The notes beneath the pieces were generated by a model, which was given only the letters and a program-made list of their open reading frames with translations, did no database searches and was not told the origin of the DNA. The translations under genes and the position numbers were made by a program. A stretch of 64,000 nt of DNA from Listeria grandensis FSL F6-0971 (GTDB taxonomy: Bacteria; Bacillota; Bacilli; Lactobacillales; Listeriaceae). The DNA lies in the NCBI RefSeq assembly GCF_000525835.1, contig NZ_AODD01000011.1, positions 25,249 to 89,248 on the forward strand. The letters are read 5' to 3'. Shown here in pieces: positions 28,610-39,696 of the stretch (position 1 is its first letter; the number at the start of each line of letters is the position of its first letter).

Positions 28610-30058
28610 CCGCACTCATCATCTTAACCGCCTTTTTCCTGCTGACGTTAGCTATCGGAATTCGCGCCCGTCAAAAGCAAAAAAATGAACCTTGAGAACT
28701 GGGCAGTCGGTGGACGAAGTTTCAATACCGTTTTCGTATTCTTGCTCACAGCAGGCGAAGTCTACACCACCTTCTCCTTTCTCGGCGGAAGCGGTTGGGC
28801 CTACTCCAAAGGAATATCCGCCGTCTACGTCATGGTCTATATCGCGTTATCCTACGTTACATCCTATTTCCTATTGCCACTCATCTGGAAGTACGCGCAC
28901 GAACATCGTCTCGTTTCCCAATCTGACTTTTTCGCTAAAAAGTACGATAGTAACTTGCTCGGTGTTGTGGTGGCTCTCGTTGGTGTGATCGCGATTATTC
29001 CAATCGTTGTCATCCAATTAAAAGGACTCGGCATCATCGTTTCACTTACATCTTACGGCGCGATCCCGATGAAAGTTGCCGTCGTGGTTGGCACCATCGC
29101 TATCATTATTTATTCCGTTATTTCTGGGATTCGCGGCATTGCATGGATTGCCGTTCTAAAAGATTTCATGATTCTCGCGGTCATCGTCTTTATGGGAATC
29201 TACCTACCCATTCATTATTATGGCGGCATCGGGCAGATGTTCGAACAAATCGCCGCGGTAAAACCAGAGCTACTCACATTTCCACACACGACATACACCG
29301 TTACCTGGTTCATCTCCACCGTCCTATTTTACGTGTTGGGCTTCTACATGTGGCCGCAAGTTTTCGCCTCGACATTCACCGCGAAAAACGCCAAGACCTT
29401 CCGTAAAAACGCGATTATTAGCCCTATTTACACGTTGATGCTCCTATTCGTGATTTTTATTGGACTTGCCGCTGTTTTACAAATTCCAGGCTTAGAAGGC
29501 GACGCAAGCGATCTCGCGCTTTTGCAACTCGCAATGAAGACGTTTGATCCATGGTTCGTTGGCATTATTGGCGCAGCAGGAATGCTAACTGCCCTTGTTC
29601 CCGGCTCGATGCTCCTCATGAGCGCAGCCACACTGCTGACGAAAAACATTATTTACAGCTATAAGCCAGACACCCCAGAACAAAAAATTGCGAATCTTTC
29701 TAAGTTTTTCGTCCCAATCCTCGCGATTATTTCCTGCTTGTTCGTTTTTCAAGGCGGAAATGCACTCGCAGCGATTTTACAAGTCGGCTATAGCTTGATC
29801 GTTCAACTATGCCCATCCCTATTTGCCAGCTTGATGAAGCGCAACCCTGTCACAAAACAAGGCGCGCTGGCTGGTATCGTTGTCGGTATATTAATCACGA
29901 TTTTCATCAGTAACTATAGTATGACACTCGCAACGCTACTACCCGGCGTTCCAACTGCAATTAGCGATATCAATATCGGCTTCTTACCATTAATCGCAAA
30001 TATAATCGTGACATTCATCATCAGTTTCATCACACGCAAAAAAACTCAGGCGGCCTAA
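28606..30058 (+). CDS. sodium:solute symporter (SSS family; one frame break)
   Basis: This SSS-family transporter has about 483 residues after removal of one A from the run at 28679–28685. The break falls between the first helix (MTALIILTAFFLLTLAIG) and NLENWAVGGRSFN, the family's conserved substrate/sodium-site region. Other signatures are VFLLTAGEVYTTFSFLGGSGW and MWPQVFASTFTAKN. There are about 13 membrane helices. It belongs to the DUF3311-associated branch related to YhjB and to pantothenate-type symporters. The substrate is unknown. Translational coupling with the DUF3311 gene and the neighbouring formamidase operon suggests an organic acid or amide-related solute, as inference. Confidence 0.8.
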
Positions 30059-30079
30059 AAAAGGCGTCTGAGTTTTTAT
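30041..30079. terminator. bidirectional terminator between symporter and APC permease genes
   Basis: AAAAACTCAGGCGGCC and GGCGTCTGAGTTTTTA form a near-perfect stem around AAAAAA, overlapping the symporter stop. The T-tracts on both strands suit these convergent genes. Confidence 0.8.
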
Positions 30080-30081
30080 TT

Positions 30082-31437
30082 TCAATCCATATCAATCGTC
30101 GTTTTTCTTCTTGTCAAGCGTAGGATCACATAATATACAACCCCGACTGCAAGCCATGAAATCCCAATAATCTTCGCCAAATTATCTAAATTAATCATCA
30201 CGTACAGAATAATCAAGAATCCAATCACTGGTACGACAAGATGTAGCAAATAATTTTTCGATTTCATTTTAATGATGTAATGGTAAACGACCGAAACGTG
30301 TATGACTAGGAACGCCGTTAACGCACCGCAATTTACGATCGATGACAAAATCCCGATATCGTTCACGAACACAAGCCCTACAACAAGCGATACAAAGCCA
30401 ACCATGAGCGTGCTCAAATACGGTGTCTGAAAGCGCGGATGGACTTTTGCAAGGAACTGCGGTAAGTTTTGATCACGGGCCATCCCGAACAGAATTCGTG
30501 AAATAGCCGCTTGAGCTGCGAGCGCATTGGCAAATCCCCACGAAAGAATCGTCGCGATGATCGTTATATTTTTCAAGAACGGACCACCAGCTTCACCTGC
30601 AATTTGATAAAAAGCTGTATCGATATTGTCAAAGTTTAGATAATCCGGATGAATCAACGCGGCAATATACGTTTGAATAATGAACAAGAAACCGACCAGC
30701 ATCAGCGCCCATAAAATCGCTTTGCCGACCGTTTTATTTCCACCTTTCGTCTCCTCGGCCAGCGTACTAATGCCATCAAATCCTAGGAAACTAAGCACCG
30801 CCACCGAAACCGCCGTCATCACGAATGGTAAATTGAAATCGACCGCATTATAAATCGGTTTGATCGTCACGCCATCACCAACGCCATTGGAAATCGCAAC
30901 GACACCAACTGCAATAAAAATCGCCAACACGATCAATTCACCGACAAGGAAGATGATATTCGCGCGCGCCGTAAAGGCAATACCTCGAATGTTAATCCAA
31001 CTGTTCACGAGAATGAAAATAACGAGCCAAATCCAAACTGGCACATCAGGAACAATCGCTTTTAACGAGTTTGCTGACACAACATAAAGCAAAGCGGGCA
31101 CAAAGACATAGTCTAACAAAATCATCCAACCAGCTAAAAATCCGACTGTTTTGTTAATTCCGCGCTGGGCATAAGCATATACCGATCCTGCGATTGGAAA
31201 CGCCCGTGACATCGATCCGTAACTCAGCGCCGTAAACAGCATCGCGACCATACCAATCATATATGTGAGTACGATCATTCCCTTCGATGCTGTTACCACT
31301 TCCCCGTAAATCCCAAACGGAGCAATCGGAACCATAAATATAAGTCCGTAAATGACTAAATCCTTCAGTGTTAATGTTCTCTTTAATTCTTGTTTGTAGC
31401 CAAATGACTCCAAACTCCCTTTTTCTGGTTGACCCAT
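30082..31437 (-). CDS. APC-family amino acid/amine permease
   Basis: A 451-residue transporter with about twelve membrane helices. Near the N-terminus is the APC motif LIFMVPIAPFGIYGEV. AFPIAGSVYAYAQRG and FLGFDGISTLAEETKGG are the usual substrate-binding helix breaks of the YhdG/PuuP-like branch. Transport is likely proton-coupled uptake of an amino acid or polyamine; the substrate cannot be read. It starts 1 base after the formamidase stop, so the pair is one operon and the permease may supply or clear a metabolite of that enzyme. Confidence 0.82.
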   Translation of the reverse strand: MGQPEKGSLESFGYKQELKRTLTLKDLVIYGLIFMVPIAPFGIYGEVVTASKGMIVLTYMIGMVAMLFTALSYGSMSRAFPIAGSVYAYAQRGINKTVGFLAGWMILLDYVFVPALLYVVSANSLKAIVPDVPVWIWLVIFILVNSWINIRGIAFTARANIIFLVGELIVLAIFIAVGVVAISNGVGDGVTIKPIYNAVDFNLPFVMTAVSVAVLSFLGFDGISTLAEETKGGNKTVGKAILWALMLVGFLFIIQTYIAALIHPDYLNFDNIDTAFYQIAGEAGGPFLKNITIIATILSWGFANALAAQAAISRILFGMARDQNLPQFLAKVHPRFQTPYLSTLMVGFVSLVVGLVFVNDIGILSSIVNCGALTAFLVIHVSVVYHYIIKMKSKNYLLHLVVPVIGFLIILYVMINLDNLAKIIGISWLAVGVVYYVILRLTRRKTTIDMD

Positions 31438-31438
31438 G

Positions 31439-32344
31439 TTAATTCAGCTCCTCTGTGCTCCATTTTGTAAGGTATGTGAGTGGTAATTCCATCCGTGCCG
31501 TTTTATTTGGATCAACAATTTGGCACACCCGTAAATCACCTGTTAGCGACAATAAATGAATCGCCTCACCTTTTGTCAAATCCGTATAGCGCTCCACAAA
31601 ATGAACCATTTGCTTCGTTGCCATAACGCTTGCTGTATCTAACGTTTTTGCAGATGCAATCGTACTTAACTTCCCATCACGAACTAAAAACGGCGTTGGC
31701 CAATCTTTATTTTTGAAAACGTTAATCGTAACGGTGATATCACATGGCACTTCCGCTCCACAAACCGAGACTTCCCCGTCGCCCATTGCAGCGTGACAAT
31801 CCCCCATCGCAAGTAAGGCTCCAGCTACGTTCACCGGTAGAAACAATGTCGTTCCCTCCCCTATTTCCTTGCAGTCCATGTTTCCACCATGAGCATCGGG
31901 CGTTCCACACGAAACCGGCTCGCCTGCTGGCGCTGTACCAATCACACCAATCATCTTATTCAGTGGCAAATCAATTTTTTCTGAAAATTTAATCGCTCCG
32001 TTTTTGATAGGAAGACGACGAATTGTATTTTCTGTTAGCTCATCACCCATCACGCCAGCATCAGGACCTGTGAATAATGTCGCTGTATCCCCAATATCCA
32101 ATTTCTCAATCGTGACCGCTAAAATATCACCAACCTCAGCGCCCTCCACAAAAACAGGCCCAGTCGCCGGATTAATCCGATTCCAGTCCAGCTTCTCAAA
32201 AGCACCAGCTTCATCTGTGATCTGATCCTCAAAACAATCATACGCCTCAAAAATAAGCCGATCTCCGTCTTTTGCAGTTGCCACTGGTTTATTCCTTTTA
32301 TCCATGGCATAAATCGGCGCGCCTTTTTTTATAATATGTACCAT
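31439..32344 (-). CDS. acetamidase/formamidase family enzyme
   Basis: A 301-residue FmdA/AmdA-family amidase that hydrolyses short amides to ammonia and the acid. Family landmarks are a GPVFVEGAEVGD segment, IGVIGTAPAG, TPDAHGGNMD, and MGDCHAAMGDGEVSVCGAE. It is cytoplasmic, with no signal peptide. It heads an operon with an APC permease behind a strong sigma-A promoter. It may release ammonium from formamide or a related amide as nitrogen supply. The true substrate is not evident. Confidence 0.85.
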   Translation of the reverse strand: MVHIIKKGAPIYAMDKRNKPVATAKDGDRLIFEAYDCFEDQITDEAGAFEKLDWNRINPATGPVFVEGAEVGDILAVTIEKLDIGDTATLFTGPDAGVMGDELTENTIRRLPIKNGAIKFSEKIDLPLNKMIGVIGTAPAGEPVSCGTPDAHGGNMDCKEIGEGTTLFLPVNVAGALLAMGDCHAAMGDGEVSVCGAEVPCDITVTINVFKNKDWPTPFLVRDGKLSTIASAKTLDTASVMATKQMVHFVERYTDLTKGEAIHLLSLTGDLRVCQIVDPNKTARMELPLTYLTKWSTEELN

Positions 32345-32376
32345 TTTGCCTCACCCTTTCTTTTTGGATGCATTTA

Positions 32377-32405
32377 TCTTATAGCTAAACGGCGCATTTG
32401 TCAAT
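32377..32405 (-). promoter_or_regulatory. sigma-A promoter of the formamidase operon
   Basis: A perfect TTGACA (32400–32405) and TAAGAT (32377–32382) are spaced by 17 bases, about 33 bases before the formamidase ATG. Confidence 0.75.
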
Positions 32406-32421
32406 GTAGATTTTTGACAAT
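32399..32421. promoter_or_regulatory. candidate operator: inverted repeat over the -35 box
   Basis: TTGTCAA (32399–32405) and TTGACAA (32415–32421) form a perfect 7-base inverted repeat with a 9-base spacer that covers the -35 box. A repressor bound here would block the promoter. No regulator gene is adjacent. Confidence 0.35.
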
Positions 32422-32432
32422 TTAGAATCCTA

Positions 32433-32460
32433 AAAAAACACCATACATACTCGTATGGCA
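32433..32460 (-). terminator. Rho-independent terminator
   Basis: On the minus strand GATGCCATAC and GTATGG pair, followed by seven T residues, just after the 95-aa membrane protein gene. Confidence 0.7.
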
Positions 32461-32470
32461 TCTCGTCCTT

Positions 32471-32758
32471 CTATTTTTTTGAAAAGTACTCGCTGATTTT
32501 ATAATTCACTCGCGCGTCTCCAGTTGTTGCCGTATAAATTGCAGCAATAAACACCGTGATCATTTCAAAAGCAACAAGAATAAGCGTTGCCTGTACACCT
32601 ATTCCCAACCAGAAAATCGACCAGTATATCCGCAATAACAACACCAAGATGGTAATCCAATTTCGTCCTTTATTTTTCGGTATAAAATCAAAAACATGCG
32701 AAATAAGCGCTACGAGCACGAACCAAAAAAGCTGGCTAATCGTGATCACAAAATCCAT
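32471..32758 (-). CDS. small membrane protein, 95 aa, unknown
   Basis: Two or three hydrophobic helices (FVITISQLFWFVLVALISHV, WITILVLLLRIYWSIFW, ATLILVAFEMITVFIAAIYT) and a lysine-ending tail make this an integral membrane protein. No family is recognised. Its start is 4 bases from the end of the upstream 117-aa gene, so they form a two-gene unit. Confidence 0.6.
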   Translation of the reverse strand: MDFVITISQLFWFVLVALISHVFDFIPKNKGRNWITILVLLLRIYWSIFWLGIGVQATLILVAFEMITVFIAAIYTATTGDARVNYKISEYFSKK

Positions 32759-32762
32759 CCCT

Positions 32763-33116
32763 TTACGCGTTTAATCGTTGTTCTAGCTTCCCTCTATAGT
32801 CATTTATCCTATCTAACGCTGTCACAAATTCAAAATCGCTCATATTATAGTTTGTGACAAAGTTCCCGTTCCATTCACGAATCATCAGTGAAGATCGAAC
32901 AGCATCATCAATCGCATCTTTATTCGTTGTCCCACTATAGAACACCCAATGCGTTGCTGTTGAAGGGTTCTCTAGCTTTTGTGCAAGATCACTTTGAACA
33001 GTAGACACAATCGTCTCCAAAAGCGCTTCATCTAAGTCACCTTCCACATAACCATACCAAACCGTGCGATAGAACTCGGATTCATGTTCGTGCGTTTCAT
33101 CAAATAGCTTTTTCAT
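32763..33116 (-). CDS. hypothetical cytoplasmic protein, 117 aa
   Basis: This is an acidic, helical, soluble protein beginning MKKLFDETHEHESEF, with the central segment HWVFYSGTTNKDAIDDAV. A GGAGG-type ribosome site precedes the ATG. No domain is recognised. It is paired with the small membrane protein gene downstream. Confidence 0.6.
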   Translation of the reverse strand: MKKLFDETHEHESEFYRTVWYGYVEGDLDEALLETIVSTVQSDLAQKLENPSTATHWVFYSGTTNKDAIDDAVRSSLMIREWNGNFVTNYNMSDFEFVTALDRINDYRGKLEQRLNA

Positions 33117-33219
33117 ATCATAACTCCTCCTTTGCGTGTGACCGCACTTCTAAACGAACGATCCCCTATATTATAGCATGTTTCTAATGCCAGTTGTATC
33201 AATCTCCAGACCTTGCAAA

Positions 33220-33260
33220 GAAAAGAAGGAGACAAATTCTAAATCCGATATTGTCCCCCA
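33220..33260 (-). terminator. probable terminator of rlmCD
   Basis: The minus strand reads GGGGGACAA, a loop, then TTGTCTCC followed by TTCTTTTCTTT, directly after the methyltransferase stop. Confidence 0.5.
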
Positions 33261-33265
33261 CTCCC

Positions 33266-34660
33266 CTAGGAATCGTGTCTGACATGCTGCAAATTAGGAT
33301 TTGCTAGTTGTAGTACCGTCACACACTCCACATGCGTCGTGTGAGGGAACATATCTACCGGTTGTACCACTTTTGCCTCATATCCGCCCTCGGTTAACAC
33401 GAACATATCTCGTGCCAATGTGGATGGGTTGCAGGACACATACACGACACGCTCAGGCTTCATTTTCAAGATCGTCTGGAGCAGCGCCTCATCGCAACCT
33501 TTACGCGGTGGGTCAACAACAAGCACGTCAGCCTTCACGCCGTCTTTAAACCATGCTGGAATAACCTCTTCCGCCTTCCCAACCTCAAACGTCACATTAT
33601 CCATCTCGTTCAATTTAGCATTCGCTCGTGCATCTTCAATTGCTTGCGGCACAATCTCAACTCCGTACACATGCTTCGCTTCTTTCGCCAAACAAAGCGA
33701 GATTGATCCAATGCCGCAATAGGCATCAATAACCGTCTCCCTGCCTGTCAGCCCCGCCAATTTCAACGCTTCGGCATATAAGATTTCCGTCTGCACGGGA
33801 TTCACTTGATAAAAAGACCTCGCGGAAATCGCAAAAGAAATACCGTGAATCGTATCCATAATGTATTCGCGGCCAGCAAGAACCAGCGTCCGATCACCAA
33901 ATATAACATTCGTATTCGCCGCATTCACATTCTGAACTAGCGATGTTAAGCCTGGAATCGCGTGCTGCAACTCCGCAACAATCTGTTCCTTATTTGGAAA
34001 ATTCGGCTTCGTTGTAACGATGACCAGCATCAATTCCTCCGTCGTCGTCGCAAATCGCGTCATCAGATGCCGTAACACACCTTTTCTGGTTGTTTCATCG
34101 TACGGCTCCATATGATACTTCGCAAAAATCGCGCGCGCTAGCTGAATCGCTTCATCATTTTGTTCCTGTTGAATCAGACACGTATCCATATCAATAATCT
34201 GATGCGATCGTTGTTGATAGAAGCCAGCGACTAGCTTTCCATTGACAAACCCGACTGGCACTTGTGCCTTATTTCGGTATCGCCAAGGCTCCGCCATTCC
34301 AAGTGTCGGCAATACCTCTACATCCTGCTTCCCAATCCGCTTCATCACTTGCGCCACCTGTTTTTGCTTCATGCGCAATTGCCCATCATAGCTCAAATGC
34401 TGCAACTGACAACCGCCACACTGTGCATAAACAACGCAAGGCGGCGTCACCCGATCCACACTTTCCTTCGTCAACTCGATAATTTTGCCAAATCCGTAGT
34501 TCTTATTCGTTTTAATAACCTTAATCCGCGCCATCTCTTCTGGCAAACCTTGTGGCACGAAAATCGGATAGCCATTTATTTTAGCGACGGCATTGCCATC
34601 ATGCGTTAAATCCTCAAAAACTACATCCATGCACTCATTCTTACTCACTGGAGCCCCCAT
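33266..34660 (-). CDS. rlmCD: 23S rRNA (uracil-C5)-methyltransferase, RlmCD/TrmA family
   Basis: A 464-residue RNA m5U methyltransferase. An N-terminal TRAM domain is followed by the iron–sulfur cysteines [14 protein letters not shown] with the fourth Cys in DMDTCLIQ. The SAM-binding motif is [22 protein letters not shown], and the nucleophilic Cys in [12 protein letters not shown], lie in the catalytic domain. In Firmicutes one such enzyme often methylates both U747 and U1939 of 23S rRNA. GGAGGG precedes the ATG by 6 bases. Confidence 0.88.
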   Translation of the reverse strand: MGAPVSKNECMDVVFEDLTHDGNAVAKINGYPIFVPQGLPEEMARIKVIKTNKNYGFGKIIELTKESVDRVTPPCVVYAQCGGCQLQHLSYDGQLRMKQKQVAQVMKRIGKQDVEVLPTLGMAEPWRYRNKAQVPVGFVNGKLVAGFYQQRSHQIIDMDTCLIQQEQNDEAIQLARAIFAKYHMEPYDETTRKGVLRHLMTRFATTTEELMLVIVTTKPNFPNKEQIVAELQHAIPGLTSLVQNVNAANTNVIFGDRTLVLAGREYIMDTIHGISFAISARSFYQVNPVQTEILYAEALKLAGLTGRETVIDAYCGIGSISLCLAKEAKHVYGVEIVPQAIEDARANAKLNEMDNVTFEVGKAEEVIPAWFKDGVKADVLVVDPPRKGCDEALLQTILKMKPERVVYVSCNPSTLARDMFVLTEGGYEAKVVQPVDMFPHTTHVECVTVLQLANPNLQHVRHDS

Positions 34661-34700
34661 TAATAGCCCTCCCTCTCTTTTCTCGACTCTTTATTATAAC

Positions 34701-34730
34701 AAAAAAAAGGATAAGCGCATACCTATCCTC
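34701..34730 (-). terminator. terminator overlapping the stop of the membrane protein gene
   Basis: On the minus strand GGATA and TATCC arms with a 10-base loop are followed by eight T residues; the hairpin begins at the stop codon. Confidence 0.65.
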
Positions 34731-35489
34731 TACTTCTTAATCACATATTCTAATCCGACTGGTTGCTCAATTTTTTCATCGCTATCCCCTTTGAAAAAAA
34801 CAAGTGATGTCTTCTCTGCACTAAATTGATAATGCAATTGTCTAGGGTAAGCGATAACCTGCTCTCCAGCCTCAATATTAAATTCATCTTCTAAATACTG
34901 ACTCGATATTTTAGCATTAATTCCTAACACAGGTGCGATTTTCTCCGCCAAACGACTAGAATAATCGGTCTCTAATTTCTCATTCACTTGTAGCGGTGTG
35001 CCAACTGTTGTTGTGAGATTAAATCCTTTACCCGCCACTTTCTCAAGCGTACCGTTCAAAATGGAGTAGCTTGTTAAAAAAACCATCGACCTTGTCGTGC
35101 GTATACTGAAACGTCGCTGGGTTCATTACTGTCGACACCTTATTTGCAAAAATTCGAATGCGGAAACGATCCATTTCCCGGTATTTCGAATCTACTTTTG
35201 CCATTTTAGTGAGCACGGTCTTATTGGTTGTATCTAAAATCAAATCGCCATTGTTCGCGATGCTCGTCACGGTATTGTCACCCTTAATAGGCACGACCAG
35301 ATTCGGCTCAATCGCAATACTCGTACTGGTTTTAATCCACGTTCTATTACTATCCATTAATTTCGCTTGATCAATCTCAGGCATTACTTCTTCTGCCTGC
35401 ACATTCCAAAATATCAGAAAGGCTGCACCCCCGATGGCTATGCATGCCAATAAACCAATGATAAAACGGCTTATACGACTATTCTTCAA
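34730..35489 (-). CDS. single-pass membrane protein, unknown (one frame break)
   Basis: The protein has about 252 residues after one T is removed from the coding run (A-run 35076–35082). One helix near the N-terminus (RFIIGLLACIAIGGAAFLIF) anchors a large, probably external domain. The two halves join as HDKVDGF and LTSYSILNGT. The C-terminal part is beta-rich. The start is set at a TTG behind GAGGG. I recognise no domain. Its place between rlmCD and dagK agrees with a conserved hypothetical gene of the Listeria locus. Confidence 0.65.
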
Positions 35490-35651
35490 GTCGCAAACAC
35501 CCTCTTTCTTGTATCTCGCTTTGTTCGTAACAGCTTCCACCAGTATATCGCATTTTACGATTTAATACAAGTTGTTTACAATAATTACATTAATTCCTTG
35601 ATATATTACAAAAATAGTACTCCCCTGGAAAGAATATAGCTACCCTGTATA

Positions 35652-36593
35652 TTAATCAATCATTTCCATTTGTTTATTGTTTAAGTCAGACGCTGGAATG
35701 TCTGCTACATTGGCGAAAAAGGAGATGTGTTGCTTCAAGTTTTGGAAGATCATTGGCGTTTCTCCACCTAATTCCCCGTCCAAATTAATCAACATCTGAT
35801 CATCGGAATGCACGACCACCTTCTCCGATTTCACATAAATCACGTTTGGCTCCTTGATGTGATCACCACGTAAAGCCAGCGTCACTAACCGGATAAACTC
35901 TGCCAGATTCACTTTTTTCACGATAATCAATGAGAATTTGCCATCGTCCAATTTAGCGTCAGGAGCTATTTTTTCAAAACCACCGATTGAATTCGTCAAT
36001 CCGAGTAGGAAAAACATCGCTTCTCCTTCAAAAACGCCATCATCATATTCCACTCTGACATGCGTCGCCTTTAACGATGGTAACATTTCAATACCCTTCA
36101 AATAATAAGCTAGCTGCCCTAGCATGGTTTTCAAACGACTTGGTACATCATACGTAAGCTCTGTAATGCGACCACCACCACCGATATTGATAAAATACGT
36201 ATCATTAGCTCTTCCAATATCCATCGCGACACTAGCGCCTTTAGCAATGATCTCCGTCGCTTTAATCACGTCACGCGGAATTTTCAGTGCCCTCGCAAAG
36301 TCGTTCGTCGTTCCAGTTGGGATAATTCCTATTTTTGGTCGATAATCCTGTTCAGCGATACCATTAATAACCTCATTAATTGTACCATCACCGCCAGCTG
36401 CTACCACTAAATCATAGCGATCCTCCACCGCTTTTCGTGCTTCATTTTTAGCATCATTTTCAGCTGGTGTCGTTGCATGGGAGCTCGTTATATATCCCGC
36501 ATTTTCTAGTATTGTTAACACATCAGCCAAGTTTTTCTTAATAATTTCTCTTCCTGATGTTGGGTTATAAATCACTCGCGCTCGTTTCTGCAT
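35652..36593 (-). CDS. dagK: diacylglycerol kinase (DagK/DgkB type)
   Basis: A 313-residue soluble lipid kinase of the DAGK_cat family. The ATP-binding segment is YNPTSGRE at the N-terminus and the signature is AAGGDGTINEVINGI (about 63–77), followed by GIIPTGTTNDFARAL. In Gram-positives DgkB recycles diacylglycerol released by lipoteichoic acid synthesis into phosphatidic acid and is often essential. It lies downstream of gatB with a terminator between them. Confidence 0.88.
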   Translation of the reverse strand: MQKRARVIYNPTSGREIIKKNLADVLTILENAGYITSSHATTPAENDAKNEARKAVEDRYDLVVAAGGDGTINEVINGIAEQDYRPKIGIIPTGTTNDFARALKIPRDVIKATEIIAKGASVAMDIGRANDTYFINIGGGGRITELTYDVPSRLKTMLGQLAYYLKGIEMLPSLKATHVRVEYDDGVFEGEAMFFLLGLTNSIGGFEKIAPDAKLDDGKFSLIIVKKVNLAEFIRLVTLALRGDHIKEPNVIYVKSEKVVVHSDDQMLINLDGELGGETPMIFQNLKQHISFFANVADIPASDLNNKQMEMID

Positions 36594-36717
36594 ATTATAT
36601 TCTCCATCCTCTCAAAAAGGAGTCTATAGGTGTAATATTTTTACACCGAACACTTTTCATTATACCAAACTAGCCTCCAAAAACCCATTCTGAAGCTATC
36701 GTCTTGCTTAAAAAATG

Positions 36718-36762
36718 CAAAAAAGTTACTAGGAGCGTCTATTTTCCCGCCCCTAATAACTC
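36718..36762 (-). terminator. terminator of the pcrB–gatB gene cluster
   Basis: On the minus strand AGTTATTAGGGGCG and CGCTCCTAGTAACT pair around a 10-base loop, followed by TTTTTTGC. It lies 10 bases after the gatB stop. Confidence 0.75.
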
Positions 36763-36772
36763 TGTGTGTTAT

Positions 36773-38203
36773 TTAACGTTTGTTCATTTCATCTACCAAA
36801 ATTTCATTAACCATCGTTGGATTTGCTTGACCTTTCGTCGCTTTCATCACTTGGCCAACAAGGAAACCAACCGCGCGATCTTTACCATTTTTAAAGTCGG
36901 CTACAGATTGTTCGTTTTGATCTAGAATACCGGAAATAATACCTCTTAGTTCGCCGGCATCCGATATTTGAACAAGGCCTTTCGCTTTCACTACTTCTTC
37001 AGCGTCGCCACCGTTTGTAATGAGTTCACGGAAAACTTTTTTAGCTATCTTGGATGAAATCGTTCCTTTTTCGATGAGGTTGATCATGCCAGCAAGATTT
37101 TCAGGTGTTAGCTTAGTATCGACAAGTTCTTGTTGCTCTGCATTTAGGTATGCAGAAACTTCACCCATTAACCAGTTCGACGCTTGTTTTGCATCGGCAC
37201 CTTTTTGAATGGTTGCTTCAAAGAAATCGGACATTTCTTTTGTTAATGTAAGAACCATCGCATCATATGCTGGTAAACCAATTTCTTCTACGTAGCGCAC
37301 TTGGCGTTTGTCTGGAAGCTCTGGGATTTCAGCACGAATGCGTTCTTTCCACTCATTATCAATGTATAGATCCACCAAATCTGGCTCTGGGAAATAACGA
37401 TAATCATCGGAACCCTCTTTGATACGCATCAACGTCGTTTTCCCTGTGGCTTCTTCAAAACGGCGTGTTTCTTGCTCAATGATGCCACCTGCCATTAGCA
37501 CTTCTGCTTGGCGTTTGATTTCGTATTCGATACCTTTACGTACGTTTGTGAAAGAGTTCAAGTTTTTCAGCTCCGTTTTTACGCCGAACGCTTCTTGACC
37601 TACTGGGCGAATCGAGATGTTCGCATCACAGCGCATCGATCCTTCTTCCATTTTGACGTCGGAAACGCCTGTATATTGGATGATCGACTTGATTTTTTCA
37701 AGGTAAGCATAGGCTTCATCAGCTGTACGCATATCTGGTTCTGACACGATTTCAACAAGCGGCGTGCCTTGACGGTTAATGTCGACAAGGGAGTAGCCAT
37801 GTGATGTATGCGTATTTTTACCAGCGTCCTCTTCCAAGTGAAGCCGGGTAACACCGATACGTTTTTTCTCACCATGTACTTCGATATCAATCCAGCCGTG
37901 TTCGCCGATTGGTTGGTCGAATTGTGAGATTTGATAGGCTTTCGGATTATCTGGATAGAAGTAGTTTTTACGATCGAATTTCGTGTGCTCTGCGATTTCA
38001 CAGTTGATTGCCATCGCTGCTTTCATACCGTATTCGACTGCTTTTTTATTCAAAACTGGCAAAACGCCTGGCATCCCAAGATCCACCACGTTCGTATTCG
38101 TATTCGGCTCCGCGCCAAAATGAGCAGGTGCCGGCGAAAAGATTTTGGATTCTGTTTTCAATTCTACATGGACCTCAAGTCCGATTACTGTTTCAAAATT
38201 CAT
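36773..38203 (-). CDS. gatB: aspartyl/glutamyl-tRNA amidotransferase subunit B
   Basis: A complete 476-residue GatB. It contains the amino-terminal [13 protein letters not shown], the family block [17 protein letters not shown], and a C-terminal YqeY-like tRNA-binding tail. With GatA and GatC it converts misacylated Glu-tRNA(Gln) or Asp-tRNA(Asn) to the amidated forms. Transcribed with gatA, 15 bases upstream. Confidence 0.95.
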   Translation of the reverse strand: MNFETVIGLEVHVELKTESKIFSPAPAHFGAEPNTNTNVVDLGMPGVLPVLNKKAVEYGMKAAMAINCEIAEHTKFDRKNYFYPDNPKAYQISQFDQPIGEHGWIDIEVHGEKKRIGVTRLHLEEDAGKNTHTSHGYSLVDINRQGTPLVEIVSEPDMRTADEAYAYLEKIKSIIQYTGVSDVKMEEGSMRCDANISIRPVGQEAFGVKTELKNLNSFTNVRKGIEYEIKRQAEVLMAGGIIEQETRRFEEATGKTTLMRIKEGSDDYRYFPEPDLVDLYIDNEWKERIRAEIPELPDKRQVRYVEEIGLPAYDAMVLTLTKEMSDFFEATIQKGADAKQASNWLMGEVSAYLNAEQQELVDTKLTPENLAGMINLIEKGTISSKIAKKVFRELITNGGDAEEVVKAKGLVQISDAGELRGIISGILDQNEQSVADFKNGKDRAVGFLVGQVMKATKGQANPTMVNEILVDEMNKR

Positions 38204-38218
38204 ATGTCTCGCCCTCCC

Positions 38219-39670
38219 TTATAAACTTGGTTTTTCTTTATGGAATTCTGTTGCTTGTTCAAATGCATGCGCCACACGGTAAATCGTTTTTTCATCGAAG
38301 TAGTTACCAATCACTTGCAAACCGACTGGCATACCTTCTGAGAGTCCACAAGGAACCGAGATCGCCGGAAGACCAGCCAAGTTAATCGGAATCGTTAACA
38401 AATCATTTAAATACATCGTGATTGGGTCATGGATCAATCCGCCAATATCAAAGGCAACAGTTGGTGCACTTGGCCCGATAATCACATCGTAATCTGCAAA
38501 TACATTCGCAAAATCTTGCTTGATTAGCGTACGTGCTTGTTGTCCTTTTTTATAATATGCATCGTAATAACCGGAGCTAAGCGCAAAAGTTCCTAACATG
38601 ATACGACGTTTTACCTCATCTCCAAAACCTTCGGCGCGTGATTTTTTGTAAAGCTCTTCCAATGTATGCGCGTTTGGTGAACGGTAACCGTAGCGTACGC
38701 CGTCAAAGCGAGCCAAGTTCGATGACGCTTCACTCGATGCTAAAATATAATAACTTGCTACGCCATACTCAGAATGAGGAAGCGATACTTCATCCCATGT
38801 TGCGCCTAAGTTTTCTAACGTTTTCAACGCTTTTAAAACTGCTTCTTTCACGCCTGGTTCCACGCCTTCACCGATGTACTCTTTTGGCACACCAATGCGT
38901 AAACCTTTAATGTCACCCGTCAAGTGAGACGCAAAATTCTCCACTGGCTGATCGATCGACGTGGAGTCATGCGGATCCACACCAGAAATCGCTTCTAGCA
39001 AATACGCGTTGTCCTCCACGGTACGCGTGATCGGTCCAATTTGGTCAAGCGACGATGCAAAAGCGATTAAACCATAGCGAGAAACGCGGCCATATGTAGG
39101 TTTCATCCCAACAACACCACAGAATGCAGCCGGTTGACGAATCGAGCCACCCGTATCTGATCCTAATGAAAACAATACTTCACCAGCAGCTACACTCGCA
39201 GCGCTACCGCCTGAAGAACCACCTGGTACTTTATTTAAATTCCACGGATTTGCCGTTGTTTGGAAATAAGAATTCTCGGTTGACGAGCCCATTGCAAATT
39301 CATCCATGTTTACTTTTCCGATATTAATCGTTTGTGCCGCTTTTAATTTTTGCATCACCGTTGCGTCGTAAATCGGATCAAAGTTCTCCAGAATTTTACT
39401 TGCGGCAGTCGTACGCAGGTTTTTCGTCACGATATTATCTTTAATACCGATCGGCAGACCTGCTAACATATTATTTGGATCAATCCCAGCATCCCCAAGT
39501 TCTTCGGCAACATCTAACGCCTTATCACGGTTCAACGTAATAAACGATTTCACTTTATCTTCTACAGCATCAATACGGTCAAATGATTCTTTGACAAGAT
39601 CGTATGGCGCGATTTCTTTTTTTACAAGCTTTTCATGTAGGTCTTTTACTGAATGCTCAAATAATCCCAA
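38219..39670 (-). CDS. gatA: glutamyl-tRNA amidotransferase subunit A
   Basis: A complete 483-residue amidase-signature enzyme. The catalytic triad is present: Lys in [11 protein letters not shown], cis-Ser in [10 protein letters not shown] and nucleophilic Ser in the [10 protein letters not shown] stretch. It releases ammonia from glutamine for GatB. Gene order gatC–gatA–gatB is standard. Confidence 0.95.
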   Translation of the reverse strand: MGLFEHSVKDLHEKLVKKEIAPYDLVKESFDRIDAVEDKVKSFITLNRDKALDVAEELGDAGIDPNNMLAGLPIGIKDNIVTKNLRTTAASKILENFDPIYDATVMQKLKAAQTINIGKVNMDEFAMGSSTENSYFQTTANPWNLNKVPGGSSGGSAASVAAGEVLFSLGSDTGGSIRQPAAFCGVVGMKPTYGRVSRYGLIAFASSLDQIGPITRTVEDNAYLLEAISGVDPHDSTSIDQPVENFASHLTGDIKGLRIGVPKEYIGEGVEPGVKEAVLKALKTLENLGATWDEVSLPHSEYGVASYYILASSEASSNLARFDGVRYGYRSPNAHTLEELYKKSRAEGFGDEVKRRIMLGTFALSSGYYDAYYKKGQQARTLIKQDFANVFADYDVIIGPSAPTVAFDIGGLIHDPITMYLNDLLTIPINLAGLPAISVPCGLSEGMPVGLQVIGNYFDEKTIYRVAHAFEQATEFHKEKPSL

Positions 39671-39696
39671 ATTAATTCCCTCCTGATTTCCTAAAA

